A DNA stretch of 64,000 nt. Source: Roridomyces roridus. Taxonomy: Eukaryota > Basidiomycota > Agaricomycetes > Agaricales > Mycenaceae. The stretch lies in contig JARKIF010000039.1 of NCBI GenBank assembly GCA_029378245.1, forward strand, positions 124,001 through 188,000. Reading direction: 5' to 3'. How positions within the stretch are numbered: the first letter of the stretch is position 1; every line of letters starts with the position of its first letter. Of the stretch, positions 1-11,523 are shown one piece after another. The notes under the pieces are model-generated. The model made no database searches. It worked only from the letters and a program-made list of their open reading frames with translations, and was not told the DNA's origin. The translations under genes and the position numbers were made by a program.

Positions 1-105
1 TGGCGGCATCAAGATCTCACGTATCATGCAACGGGACGGGCCAGTTGGACAGCCTGATAGATCCCTGTTTCATGCATATGTAAAGCACTACACGCTAGAA
101 GAAGC

Positions 106-1369
106 CTAGGTATTCTTCTGTATGAAATCAAGCATGGCCGCAAAAGCCAGGCTCGAGTTGAAATGCAAGTTGACCGAATGTCCGGCGGGGAACGTCCCGG
201 AAATGTCCAACGGGTTCGCTTGAGGCCAGAGGAGAGCCGTTCTGTTCAAGACGCCGTCACAGTTGCCACCACACGCCGAGAGATCATAGCGCCCTTGATA
301 AATCTGAACCGCGGTAAGAAATGAAATCAGATGCACTCGAAAATAAGCAAAGACTCGCCTGCACCGGCTTCGTAAAGTTGGTCGTATCATAAGGCGTCTG
401 ACCGAGGGTCGCCAGCTCGCCGACAGCATACGGCGACTTTACGGAAAAGCCCCATTCCGCGACACGATGGTCGAAATATGGCGCCTTGAACTCTAAATAC
501 GAGTCGGCGTGTAAGTCAACCGGGGTGACGTACCCGTGCGGTAGGTGGCGCCACCGCGCGGGATCGAGCAGTGCAGCGACGCGTGACTGCCAGCCTGCAA
601 TGAGGATATTGAAAAAGTCGAAGATGCCGGAGTAGCCCGAGAGGGAGATGGCTTGAGTTAGGTCGGGGTGGGCGGAGGCGAGAGCGGCGGTGATGTATGA
701 GCCATACGAGTGCCCAAAGTGCACGGCGGATTTGATGGACACATCCATCGTGTATGCGGAGTTGGGTTGGAGGAGGAGACGGGTGAGTGACGCGAGGATC
801 TCGACTTGGATAGGGAATTGAACGACTGTGTGAGGATCCGCTCTGCAAAAAAGTTAGCAAAAGAGTCGTTAATGCAGAGATCCACCGACTTGGTCGAGTT
901 TCCGGTGCCCAGTCGATCATAATGGAATACCGAATACCCAGTCGACACGGCAGCGTGAAGGAGACTGTACTGATCGCCCCCTTCGAACGTTGGATCCCAA
1001 TACCTGCGAAAAATCAACATGCATATTCGTCTGGGATATCAACACCCACGTTTTATCCGCTCCCAGCCCATGCGTCATGACAAGCACGGTCTGAGCTAGC
1101 TCTGTGGCATTCAACGGCGTGCAAAAACGCGCACTGATATCAAAGTCGCCGACGACAGAGCTCGGACCTGCGATGCCATTGAAAGCAGTCGCAGAATCAC
1201 GACGCGCCTCGTTTACAGTCCAATCCGTGATATCCCATTGGTTTTTAATCTCGAATGAGAGTTCTAACGAAGGCGCGGAGATATTTTTGAGGGGGATGGT
1301 GTACGACTGGCAGCTATATGCCAAGGCGGAGGAAAAGAGAAGCGGAATGAACAACAAGACGAACGCCAT
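106..1369 (-). CDS. secreted alpha/beta hydrolase
   Basis: Four exons give a 371-residue protein; introns 1004-1049, 843-889 and 304-358. The first 20 residues are a hydrophobic signal peptide (MAFVLLFIPLLFSSALA), so the product probably enters the secretory pathway. After it come an HGLGADKT oxyanion-type segment, YDRLGTG, and the nucleophile elbow GHSYGS, the Ser-centred motif of alpha/beta hydrolases. A late GRYDLSACGGNC segment probably carries the acid, and H in AGHSVNLH the catalytic His. The substrate cannot be named. An upstream in-frame ATG at 1408 is possible, but 1369 starts directly at the signal peptide. The last intron has a GC donor (CAG|GCGAGT), chosen because it keeps the usual K-P-V before the acid strand; a GT donor six bases upstream in the gene would also keep frame. 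Confidence 0.8.
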
Positions 1370-1442
1370 GATGGTCGCGGTTTGTTGCGGGTGATGCTGC
1401 CTTTTCATAAATACAATTATTCAGCTGCACCCGGGGAGCACG

Positions 1443-1674
1443 GGCTCGGGCGGTGATTGATGCGGTTTAGGCCGTCGGATCGCAAAGTTGGAAGCGAGCA
1501 CATTTCCCGACAACCCTGGAATGAAAGAAGGAAAGAATTGGAGCATTCCATGCACTCAAAACTTGCTCAAAACAGGCTCGGGCGATAATTGATGCGGTTT
1601 AGGCCGTCGTTTCTCGGGTCGCGAGGTTGGAAGCGAGCACGTTTCCCAAAAACCCGGAAAGAAAGAAGGAAGCA
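1443..1674. repeat. two diverged direct repeats upstream of the hydrolase gene
   Basis: Copy 1 (about 1443-1535) and copy 2 (about 1574-1674) share TTGATGCGGTTTAGGCCGTC, then GGTTGGAAGCGAGCAC or a near match, then a purine-rich GAAAGAAGGAA tail. They lie in the space between two minus-strand genes (1370-1752). Nothing else was recognised there. Confidence 0.6.
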
Positions 1675-1752
1675 ATCGGAACACAAATGCGTTCAATAAC
1701 GAGGAATGTTACATTAAGACAATTGTGATACTAATTGGCCACTCGCCATGAA

Positions 1753-2393
1753 TCAGCCGCGAGACCTTCTCGGTTTCTTGGAGCTACGAGGAGTCCCTGC
1801 ACCGTCGTCTTCCAAGCGCCGCTTCAGGGAGCTGGAAGGAACAGGCTTGTACTTGCGTAGTTCGTTGGTGATACCGGTAAGCTGGTCGCACAAGCTCTCG
1901 TACAATTCGAGAGGCATAGTCGCCACCTGCTCGTCGTCGTCGTCGTCCACCTCTGGTAAAAAATGATCAGCATGGAACGCGCGGTGCAAAGATGTTGAAT
2001 ACCATCATCCGACACGGATTCTTGAGGCTGAGGTTCCTTGACAGGCCTAGGGCCAATGCGTTTGCGCGGTCGAGGGTCACTTTTCGCGGCGGCAGCCTTC
2101 GCGGAGGCAGCCTTCTTAGGAGACGGCTTCCGGGTCCGCTTCGTAAGAGGGGCAGTGACCGATGGGGCCTTTTTCGATTTGGAGGATTTGTTGGAGGCGA
2201 ACCCTGGGACCGAAGAGGGAACCTTCCCATCTTTGAGGAAAGCCGCTTGGGCCTCTGGGGTGACAACCACGTTGGTATACTGGGCACACTTGAGAGATTC
2301 AATAACCGATCCAGAAAACGCACATCCTCTTACGGTTTTCCTTCGGCTGTCGATGGCATCTTGCTCTTCACGGCTGATGATACGGGTGGACAT
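1753..2393 (-). CDS. small basic/acidic, probably nuclear protein
   Basis: Two exons, intron 1953-2002, 196 residues from the ATG at 2393. The centre is rich in Lys, Ala, Ser and Pro (SPKKAASAKAAAAK, RPRKRIGPRP). It is followed by an Asp run (EVDDDDDEQ), a short helix-like stretch and a C-terminal basic cluster (LKRRLE ... SKKPRRSRG) that looks like a nuclear localisation signal. The segment VVVTPEAQAAFLKDGK near residue 40 resembles VYLTPEVESAFDEL encoded just upstream (about 2440-2500), and a GTGTGT...TTCAG intron could join the two, so the true 5' end may lie further upstream. I recognise no family; a chromatin or DNA role is only a guess from composition. Confidence 0.55.
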
Positions 2394-2825
2394 CCTGAAG
2401 TGGCACAATGAACACTCTGGTGGCAAGGATAGTTTAGGGTACACACGTGCAGCCGTAACCCTGCACGAGTTCGTCGAACGCAGACTCGACTTCAGGGGTT
2501 AAATAAACTTGAGGATGACCTCTTCGGCTGGGCCATTGCTGGTGTCGGCGTCCTTTAAGAACTTGAGAAAGGCACCTTCGGCCTGCCACGAAGCTGGTCA
2601 GAGACGAGCACGTATTGGTTAGTACACGGTCCACCTTCTTCAGGGTCTTTTCGTCGACCGATGACATTGAGGAGGAGGACAAGGGTGAACGTGGCAAAGT
2701 GTCAATCACCGTCAAAGCCCGGCAAAACACGCCAAGCCCTGTGAGTCGATCTGAATCAGGACGTCCGAGTCAACCACTTCAAGTACTTAAAGCGTGCCCT
2801 CCCTGACTCGGTTGCCCATTCACCC
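2394..2825. other. gap between divergent genes, possible unresolved 5' exons
   Basis: The minus strand is open from 2730 to 2434. A segment reading EGAFLKFLKDADTSNG in another frame (about 2510-2590) looks protein-like, but I found no splice pattern of normal intron length that joins it. This stretch may hold 5' exons of the gene at 1753-2393 and the promoters of both divergent genes. Confidence 0.35.
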
Positions 2826-5800
2826 ATGGCCTCCTGGAAGCATTACGCCGACTCTGGAGTCAAGCCCGAGATGCCGCTCTTGAACTCCAAGATCTCGTTC
2901 GCCGTCGACGCCTCTGGGTCCACTGCAGGTCGCGTCATGGAACTAGAAGAACAGTTTGTGCGCGGGATGGTCAAGGGTTATGACTTTCCATCCTCCGTCA
3001 TCATGTGGGGCAGCGATGTTCTGCCACCGATTCAAGTGGAAGAGGCCGCTTGGCGGCACCGACAGTGCGTCCTCACTGGCACCTCCTTTTCGAGTCATGC
3101 AATGCTAATGCCTGTCCCAGGTGGGGGACTAACCCCGCAATCATCTTTGAAGATGCCTCTGTTACTAGGGAACTCAAGGACTGCGACATGTGGTACCTCC
3201 TTACCGATGGTGAAGTCGGCAGCCCCGTCAATTTTGCACGCAGAACAGTCGAGGTCGGGATGGCCAATACTCCGGTCGTGTTCGTGATTGTCAACAGGGC
3301 CGGTGCCACTCCGTCCAAAGTCGACATCTCTGTCGGAATCTCCGTCTTCGCCTCTGCTCCTGACGCCGCGGTCGTCTTCAAAAATACTGAAAGCGGCGAG
3401 ATGTACGTCTTGGCTGCAAAGGGGGCGTTCGAAACCCTCGTCTCTGGCTTCGAGCTCGACCTGCAGAACTGGGAGTCCCTGCCGCTCTTCCCCGACGAAG
3501 CTGCATTCAAGATGGCTCTCAAGGACGTCAACATTGTCGGCGCTGCACATCGTCCATCCAGTACTGCGGTCGACTTGGGCAGATTGTGGCAGGCCAAGCG
3601 CGGCTGTCTTGTCGATATCGACCTTCTTCTCGCTCAGACGGCCCCACAGAGTATCCCCGAGGACGAACTCGTAGATCTCCTTGAGGAAGAAACCTTCGAC
3701 GCGTTCGCTCTACTCTGCAAAACACGTGGAATCTTGCCTACCTTGCGCAGTTGGCTGGTCGCGAGGAAAGAACGCGCTTCTGTCATCGAAATACGAGACG
3801 TCTCTGGAGCTGCGGAGATTTTGCAGCAGCTGAGAGATGCCAGTGGCAATCCAGACAACCTGCGTCAGAAGCTCCGAGTGGCTCACCAATCCAATCTTTC
3901 TGACTATAGGACCCGTATTTCGAACACTCAACCTTCCCCGCTCGTCCCATTCATCAATCGCGCACTAGCGAGGGTGACCACCCTTGAAAAGGCGGGATAT
4001 GCGGCCGACATTTTGGACCGCCGCTCGAACCGAGCGATGCGAGCAGCTGCCGTCAATCACGCAGAGGTCGATCAGCAGCTAGCTGCTCTCAACCTCGACG
4101 ACGATGTTGAAGCCCACCGGTCGACCTGTTCGATCTGCTGCTCCGACGACGTCATCATGTCCTTGGCCCTGAAGGTCCCTGCGAGCCCCAGCGACAACAC
4201 CACAGATTTTGCGCTCACCTTTCCCCTCGCTGCCGGCGCCTTTGCGTTCAACCAGGACGTCATCAGCGCGCAGTATGTGTGCTTCCAATGCGCTCTGGCG
4301 ATGTATCAGATGAACCCGAACCGCGCGACGATGTACAACGAGGCCATCGCGGCGGTGATCCCGCTGGCAAAGTACGAGGGGGTGAACCGCAAGTATATCA
4401 CCAATTGCCTTGCGACGGTGCTTACTGGTGGACTTGCGACGGGCGCCTCGGGCTTGGTGCAGCTTCTGATGAGCATCATTTTGACGACAATGAAGACGAA
4501 GGAGTGGGCAAAGGCGGTGGGGGCGGAGACCGATGAGGAGATTCGAGCGAGGAGGGCTGGGATGCAGTGGATGGTGAACAATCTCGTGTTCAACTCATCT
4601 TGTCGCGAGACGTTTGACGAGACGGGCGACTGGGTCTCGTTCGACAGGGCGCTCCAGTGGACGCTCCAAACGTTCAAGGACGAGGGGATTTACAGCTGGA
4701 CGGTGAGATACCCAGTTCCAGGATTCCTCGTCCTTCTCGAGCTTCTTGGCGTGGTTGGCGCGGAAATTCCGGAGACGCTCCGCGTTCTCAAGCTGATTCA
4801 CGAAGTCGTGACGGTTTACATGGCACGTCTCATCAAGCGCCGGACTCGGCGGGAGGTCCAGCGGGACTTGTTGAAGATGGTGTTCGCGGAGTTTAACGTC
4901 GAGGGCGTGCCCAAGGATTTGCAGGACGAAACTCTCTCCGTTAAGGCTCCAGAGGTCGGCTTTGAACATTTCGTGGCCTGGTTTGATTCTCCCGAAACGA
5001 GGGAATTGATGGAACAGGTTGGTCAAGAGGGAGGTGCGGTCAAGTACGGCTCGGCGTTGCAATGTGAATGAAAACTTTGAAGCATTCGACGATTTACTGA
5101 CCGAACTCAGATATCGCATTCAAGCTCTCCACCGAGGACACCCACCAGACTCCCAAAGGTTACCTCACACGCGCTGCGGAATCAGACGTGCACATTCACA
5201 CTGCTACGACCGTTCCCCAAGGCTTGACACCGGCGTTGGTCAGACCGATCTTTACATCCATGTTAGGAGCCATCCCGACTGCAGTAGATCACACGCACCC
5301 CACTGCCGACACCATCCCGCTCTTTGTGTCGCCCTGCGGTCCATCCGTGTTGCACTGTGGCGTCGGCGGCTGTCCAGTGCGCTTTGACGCCAACGGACAC
5401 TATCACGAGACGGTGCGCTCGGCGCGTGCGGCTCACTTTGCACAGGTGTATGCGATTGAAGGGAGGAAGCCGCAGACCGCCAATGGTCTGCCGGAGAACA
5501 CCGGTCGACTGGAAGCACCAACGACATCGCACGCTACCTTGCACGCTAGTATCGCCAAGACGTGGCAGGCGCTTGACAAGGATAAGAGGCGGGACGTTCT
5601 GAAGGAGGTTGAACCGAACGAGCTTGTGGACGTTTCGCAACCGAATATCGCTGCATTTGTTGAGGCGATCATGGAGCATATTTGCCTCACCAGCGCACGG
5701 GGCAACATCTACAACAGGGACTTGGGGAACAACATTATATGGGTGTTGCCAAGCTTCTTCACTGCCTTGCACACGGCGGCGGTTATGAAGGAGCTGGACG

Positions 5801-5877
5801 ACGATACCGAATTCGAGCTCGTAGAAACCTCTCTGGCGGCGCGGATTGATTGGGAGTTGAAGCTGGCGAGGATGTAA
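2826..5877 (+). CDS. VWA-domain protein with a CxxC...CxxC segment
   Basis: Three exons, introns 3065-3120 (GTGCGT, TGCTAAT branch, CCCAG) and 5064-5110 (TTACTGAC branch), 982 residues. The N-terminus has a von Willebrand A metal-site motif, AVDASGST at about residues 26-33, followed by LLTDGEVG, the usual downstream TDG. The rest matches no domain I can name. It holds a cysteine cluster (TCSICCSDD ... YVCFQC) near residue 430-480 that could bind zinc, and long helical stretches after it. No signal peptide or membrane segment is seen, so it is probably cytosolic or nuclear. The VWA fold suggests a metal-dependent protein-binding role. Exon phases agree at both junctions. Confidence 0.75.
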
Positions 5878-5913
5878 ACAGTTTCTGACCCGTGTATATT
5901 GTTGACTATCTAA

Positions 5914-6658
5914 TTATTCGACCTTCATGACCGAGTTGATACGGACGTCTTGAATGCGCTTGCGCAAGTCTTTCCAAACAGGCATGCCCAGGACCATGGT
6001 GGCAGCAAAATACGCACTCTGAAGCCCATTAAAATCAAGCGGGATGGAACAGAGACGAATCGTACCGTGACTGAGAAGCTGGCTTTGTGTCTCCGACACA
6101 AACTCAGCGAGTAAAGACCTTCCAACATGTGGATGCCGACTACGACCCCAAAGAGAATTTTGAAGGCCTTGGCGCTGATATACGACCGAACAAATTCGGC
6201 AGGAATCAACAACGGCGAGGACCCTTCGGATGGTGCAAATCCGAAGTACGGTACAAGGCCGAAGAGTACGACGGCTATAGCGTAGCCGGTGGGCGGAAAG
6301 TAGAAGGAACTTATTTTGGGGGATTTTATCTGCGGAATATAAGATCTGAAAAGAGGAATGCGAGGATAGCTACCATTCCCAATCCCTCCTGCGATATCGC
6401 CTTCATTTCGAGGAGACGTGGCTTGACGTCGTCGTAGCCAGCCAACGGCGGGTCTATGGCGACACGTACCACCTTCTTGTTGCCGTCCTTGAGGGAGCAA
6501 GTCAAGGTCATGCTCTTGGTGTCGATGGCGGTCATCTCGGCGCTGGTAATGGGTTCCTCGACTTTGCCGTACCATTTGGCGTAGGCGACGAGGGTGTCTG
6601 GGTGGCCAGACATGTACATCTTGAGGAAGCCAGATTTCTCGGCCACTGGGTCAGACAT
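5914..6658 (-). CDS. DUF2470 domain membrane protein
   Basis: Three exons, introns 6330-6373 and 6019-6065, 217 residues. Residues 1-95 look like the DUF2470 fold found at the end of haem-oxygenase-like (HugZ) proteins: a short helix, MSGHPDTLVAYAKWYGK, then strands with MTLTCSLKDG. The second half is membrane-associated, with hydrophobic spans GYAIAVVLFGLVPYFGF and AFKILFGVVVGIHMLEGLY followed by CRRHK. This DUF2470-plus-membrane-tail arrangement is, to my knowledge, found in other fungi, with the tail resembling the DUF4499/TMEM254 type. Function is unknown; a role near haem or redox chemistry is only suggested by the DUF2470 relatives. Start chosen at the Met beginning the conserved part; an ORF extension upstream to 6754 looks non-coding. 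Confidence 0.75.
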
Positions 6659-6788
6659 GGTGGGGAAGATGGACGTGCGGGACAACTTGCTTGGTGACGT
6701 TCGGTCGGGCGTTCCCTGCCCGAGTCCCCATTTGGAAATAACATAACCAATCAAAACTTGTGGCTTACGATCGCGGTCAAAGCTAGCG

Positions 6789-8676
6789 ATGAGGCTCCTC
6801 CAGTGCGTCCACGCTGAATCTCACGCGGATTTCATCTCATTCGACCTAGGATCTCTCCTCTCAAACAACTTCTCACCCACTCGCGTTTCCTGCTCACCCT
6901 TCGCTCAGAGCAAGGAAAATATCACTCCTTAATCCTCTTCCGTCTGTCCTTGGACAATGCCACAGCGGATACTCCTTCAAAAATGCTGGAGAAGGCTGCG
7001 AATCGCCAGATATACGTCATGGAATCTACTTGCCCGCACCTCGGCGCTGATATGAGCCACGCGGAGATTGAGGAGTATGAGGAGAGTACGGTGGCCGTTT
7101 GTCCGTGGCATAGGTGAACCGTGACAAGGTGTCCTCAAATTCTTTCCACTCAACTCTGATAGATACGACTTTGACCTCCGAACGGGCAAGAGCGAGACAG
7201 GGCTGAGGTTTGTCTATCGAGTCATCCCGCTATCTCGATCTCATCTACCCGACAGGACTTGTACCTATTCTGTGGAAGTCAAACTAGAAGACGAGACGGA
7301 AAAGGTGTACATCGAGACGCCCTCTGATGGCACCAACTGGAGACTGATTGAACTGCGTCCCGTGTCAGAAGGTAAGAAATCTTCGTGCCTGTAACAATTC
7401 GCTCACAAAACCATCCCAGAGTTTGCAGATCCACCGCCGGCGCCGTCCCAACCCATTGTTCAAGTCAATCCAGTCATTCTCTCAGAACCCACGGAACCTG
7501 TCGTACCGCTAACTGACGCCCCGAGAACGCTCATGCAATGGGCAGTTTTGATTCTCAACACGGCGCATCCGACGCTCAAAGTTTTGCGGACCCGGCACGC
7601 CGTTCAGCTGTTCAGAACTGGGCAACTCGATTCGATCGGCCACAAATCTTCTACAGCTCCTCGCCCACCGGATGTTCCCCCTCGCGAGGATAGCTACCTG
7701 CAAAATACGGTGAATCCCGGCAAGATGAAAGGGCGGAAAAATCTTGCAGTTTGTTACAAATTGTTTATCTCTGCGGAGAGGCGTTCATGTCGTCTCAGGT
7801 CATGCTGCATGCCCTAGCGAACATAGAGCAATGGGCGTGAGTTAAGGTTTTCTCCTTCCCGTTCACTCTCATTGACGATTGGTTAGAATTGATCTAGCGT
7901 ATGTTGACTTTCAGCATCAGCATCCCAAAATTGACTGTTGTAGGTGGGATATCATGGCACGGTTTGGACCCTCTCATCCAGATCTTCCTCCCGCATTTTT
8001 CTCGGATTTCACCAAAATGGCACTCGATGAGAGTAAACATTTGTATGTGCCGTGAATTTAAGTGTTCATATGCTGACACATCGATTCAAGCTCATTGTTG
8101 ACGAGTCGTCTTTCTGCGACCTCTCCGTCAACACCGTACGGCACCATGCCTGTACACGCGTCTTTGTGGGAGTCTGCAACAATCACCTCGCATTCGCTGA
8201 GGTCCAGGCTTGCGATTATCCATCTCGTTCACGAAGCGCGCGGTCTGGACGTCAATCCAGGCACGATTGAGCGCTTCCGACGGGCCGGGGACACTGGGAG
8301 CGTCTCTGTGATGGAGATTATCCATGCCGATGAGGTGACGCACGTCACTTCGGGGCACCGGTGGTTTACTTGGCTTTGCGAGCGGCAAGGAGGGCTGGAT
8401 CCAGTTGCGACATTCCGCGAGGAAGTGCGGAAAGGGTGGAGGGGAAATGTTAAAGGTACTTTGTATTTTAACCTCGAGAATGTACTAAAGTTCCATACAG
8501 GCCCGTTCAATATAGATGGCCGGGAGAAGGCGGGACTGACCCCGGCGTTTTACGAGCATTTAACGGGGGAGATGGACGAAGAGGAGATGAGAGAGAAGAT
8601 CGGTGGTGTCGCTGGCGTCGAGGACCTCAACTTGGCCGAACCCATGGCAAAGGTGTCTATCAAGTACGACGCATGA
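6789..8676 (+). CDS. Rieske [2Fe-2S]-DUF455 (ferritin-like) fusion protein
   Basis: Ten exons, 485 residues. Introns: 6803-6849, 7114-7162, 7208-7255, 7372-7419, 7749-7798, 7837-7886, 7899-7943, 8043-8090, 8456-8500; the seventh exon is only 12 bases. All phases agree. Residues about 20-130 form a Rieske domain: CPHLGADMSH (C-x-H) and VCPWHRYDF (C-x-x-H) give the four cluster ligands. A Pro-rich linker follows. Residues about 200-485 match DUF455: HALANIEQWAIDLAWDIMAR, DESKHFSLL, PVHASLWE, HEARGLDV, HADEVTHVTSGHRWFTW. The pattern E ... ExxH ... E ... ExxH is the di-iron ligand set of ferritin-like proteins. I infer that the Rieske part feeds electrons to a di-iron oxygenase part; the substrate is unknown. 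The 14-base first exon rests on a good GTGCGT/CCTAG pair, and another start is possible. Confidence 0.88.
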
Positions 8677-9068
8677 AGCACCATTTGCTCCAGGTCAAGA
8701 GCGACAAGTTTTTCGTTGTTGAACACGAGAACCTCTTACAAGTGTAGTTGAGTTGAACATCCCGATGCTGTCCCACAAATCGAACAATCCTTTTCAAGAA
8801 ATCGGCATCTTCGCATTCGCCAAGTCGATCAGAATGTGGGGCAAAACGGCATCTATCCTTCTTTTTTCTTGAAATGTCAGCAGTCCGGTCTTTCAACGCA
8901 ACTCATCTTGCCAATGACCAACACTTGGTCTTTTTCGCAATTCAGAACGGGTCTTGGTCATTTCATTTCTCGATTGCGTGCTGATAACGGAATAATCACG
9001 ATCGGGCGGTGTGACACATAAAAGCGGAAAAAACATGTTCTTGCCCGTTCTTCCGGTATACACCCACC
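8677..9068. other. intergenic, with a TATA-like box
   Basis: No gene seen. CATAAAAG at 9017-9024 lies about 45 bases before the dioxygenase ATG and could be its TATA element. Confidence 0.45.
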
Positions 9069-10622
9069 ATGGTCGCTGCCCCGTTCTCTGCCCTCGGCTC
9101 CCTGAGCGTCTACGACTCGTGCGATGAGACCCCTCACATTGGCACCCGTTTCCCCAACAAATCAGTCCAGCTCTCGCAGCTCTTGGCGGCGCCCAACTCG
9201 GATGAGCTCCTAAAAGATCTCGCAACGCTTGTCTCACACCGCGGTGTCGTCTTTTTCACGGAGCAGGATATCAGCATCGAGAAGCAGAAGGAGCTCGGGA
9301 CGCGGTTGGGCGAGCTCGCTGGAAAGCCGGCCACCTCCACCCTTCACGTCCACCCCATCTCTGAGCAGACGCCCGAATTGACCGCGGACGTCTCTGTCAT
9401 CTCGTCCGAGGGGTGCGCTTTATTCGGCCTGTCCCCTTGTGGCTGGTGCTCATCTTTCTTTCATTGGCAGGGGTATTGCTCGAACGGGGTATAGCAAATC
9501 TGCTCGTGCGAGCAACGGGTGGCATACCGATATTACATTCGAGCCCGTCCCGTCGGACTACGCCGTGCGCGCCTTCTTTTCCGTTGGCCATGCGTGCCGT
9601 ACTGAATAAACCTGTAGATCTTGAAGTTGCACACGCTTCCTGCAGGTGAGTATCGCTTTTTTTTTTCCTTCTCATTACACGTGCTGATATATTTCTTTAG
9701 TTGGCGGCGATACTCTCGTATGTTCTCCATTTTGTTTTCTTGGCGAGAGGCTGATAGCGGCGCGTGTTCTCGTAGTGGGCAAGGTGATCATGATCCGCCA
9801 GGGCATTTGCAATCGGTTCTGACGATCTGCAGCGGCTACGAGGCCTACGATAAGCTATCCCCGGCCTACCAAAAGTTCCTCGAAGGCCTCACTGCGCAGC
9901 ACGATGGCAGCGGTTTCCGGGAGGTAATTTTTGGTTTTAACTCTTGGCCTCCGCGTCCTCACCGTCTCGCACCAAGTTCGCCAAAGCGGAAAACAAAATC
10001 ATCAACGAACCTCGTGGGTCGCCTGAGAACACTGGAAGGTACGTGTTGTGATTACTGTCAAATGACCGAAAAACTCATGGCAGCGAGGCAGTCATCTGAC
10101 CGCGGTTCAGTGAGTTCCGTGTCGCTTGGTTTCGCCTTTATCTGAATTCAATCCTCAGCCCTGTCATTCGCACGCACCCAGTGACTGGTTACAAGAGTCT
10201 CTTCGTGAATAAGGGGTACCCTGCTAACGAATAAATTGAACGATCTTTTGACCATGTTTTAGTTTCACAAAGCGGATTCTTGAACTGACCGAGGACGAAT
10301 CCGACGATGTTTTGGATTACCTGTTCCGTCATGTGTCCGAGAACCACGACATGCAGGTCCGATTCCGCTGGAACCTCAACGATATAGCTATTTGGGACAA
10401 CCGATGCACGTTCCATACCGCGACGTAGGTTGTCCTCGTTCTGACCGCGACATCAACTGAATCGTGCTTTTCAGGAACGACTACCAGGGACTTCGCACGG
10501 GAAACCGCATTGTCAGCATCGGCGAGAAGCCTTTCTTTGACCCCAGCTCCTTGTCGCGGCGCAAGGCTCTTGGGTTGGATGAAGCAGCTGGTCTGCCGAC
10601 GGACAAGAAGAAACCCATGTAA
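9069..10622 (+). CDS. TauD/TfdA-type Fe(II)/2-oxoglutarate dioxygenase
   Basis: Eleven exons, 342 residues. Introns: 9413-9470, 9565-9617, 9646-9700, 9718-9775, 9784-9832, 9924-9976, 10039-10091, 10110-10158, 10216-10262, 10425-10474. One exon (9776-9783) is 8 bases and another 17-18 bases. The iron-binding motif is GWHTDITFEP (H-x-D); the distal His is in DNRCTFHTATNDY, and the 2-oxoglutarate-binding Arg is in the following YQGLRTGNR. Other family marks are PVIRTHPVTGYKSLFVN and LKLHTLPAVGGDTLW. Fungal members degrade taurine, sulfonates or other small acids in the cytosol; the substrate cannot be told here. Length is normal. The ATG at 9069 has a good CACC context. Confidence 0.88.
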
Positions 10623-10975
10623 TTGTCGAGTGGGTAGATGAACGTTCTTTCAAGGGATTTTTTGTATAATATATTTGGGAAAAAAGTATCCAACGAAATA
10701 GACGAAGGTTACGGTCTGAGGGTACGCCCGTAAAACAGAGGGAAGTGTGGCTGGACTTGTCCGAGGAACTTGAAGCAAAGTTTGTGAGTCGTGACTCGTG
10801 CCAAAATATGCCGTTTTAGAGAAATCCACTTCATCATGACGCGCTCGTAAAATGCTCTTCCAGTCCATTGAAATCGATGATATTATAAGTATACAAAGAA
10901 CAAGAGCTAGCGTTCTCGTTAACATAGGCAGGGTTCTGGCTTGACACGGCGACGTACCGCACCGTAAACCCAATC
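10623..10975. other. convergent 3' spacer
   Basis: Space between the stops of the dioxygenase (+) and SPC1 (-). I see only untranslated sequence here. Confidence 0.5.
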
Positions 10976-11387
10976 TCAATCCTTCTTCTCGACAGACTTC
11001 ACGGGGAGCCATTTGGTGGGGTGTTGATTGAATACGGGCCACGGAGGAATAATGAGCTAGTGGCACGTCAAAAGGGGTAGCAGCGCATGAGAAGGCACGC
11101 ACCACAGCCATGAGAGCCGTGGAGCCGCCGAAGATGGCCATTGTTAGAGGCAGCGACTGCAGCAGGAAGCCGACGATAAAGGAGATGATCTGGGTAAGGA
11201 CCTGTGAGTGTGCGTCCCGCCACGTTTTGAAGACTGACGGTGGTGCCAATGAGCCAGACACGGGAAATGCGGTCGACGGTTTGTTGGCCGACAAAGTCCT
11301 ATAGCCGTCAGTTCTCCGTGAGGACTGCCGCAACTGGATAGCGCGCACTATTTTGCCCTCGCCGAGCTGCTGCAAGAAGTCGCTCAT
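10976..11387 (-). CDS. SPC1: signal peptidase complex subunit 1
   Basis: Four short exons, introns 11299-11348, 11190-11238 and 11057-11102, 88 residues, the usual size of SPC1/SPCS1. It begins MSDFLQQLGEGKIDFVGQQ, the family's N-terminal signature. Two membrane spans follow (around IISFIVGFLLQSLPLTM and the GGSTALMAV segment), ending in IIPPWPVFNQHPTKWLPVK. The protein is a small, non-catalytic ER membrane subunit of the signal peptidase complex, which removes signal peptides from secreted proteins. A single long frame across this region reads through the introns and is not the protein. It is divergent from the F-box gene that begins about 140 bases away. Confidence 0.93.
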
Positions 11388-11523
11388 GGCGACGTGGTGG
11401 AAGAGATGATGTGGCACGTGACTAACCGCTCCTTCCCCGAACGTCCATCTCCGAGACCTCGATTCAAGGTGTGAAAATCGTGGAAGCATGCCTTGCAGCC
11501 TGCTCATGCTACTCTCACAGAAT

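Noticed and set aside
10650..11507. 285-codon minus-strand frame over the SPC1 gene
   Set aside because: It reads through three introns; splicing gives an exact SPC1 protein of 88 residues instead.
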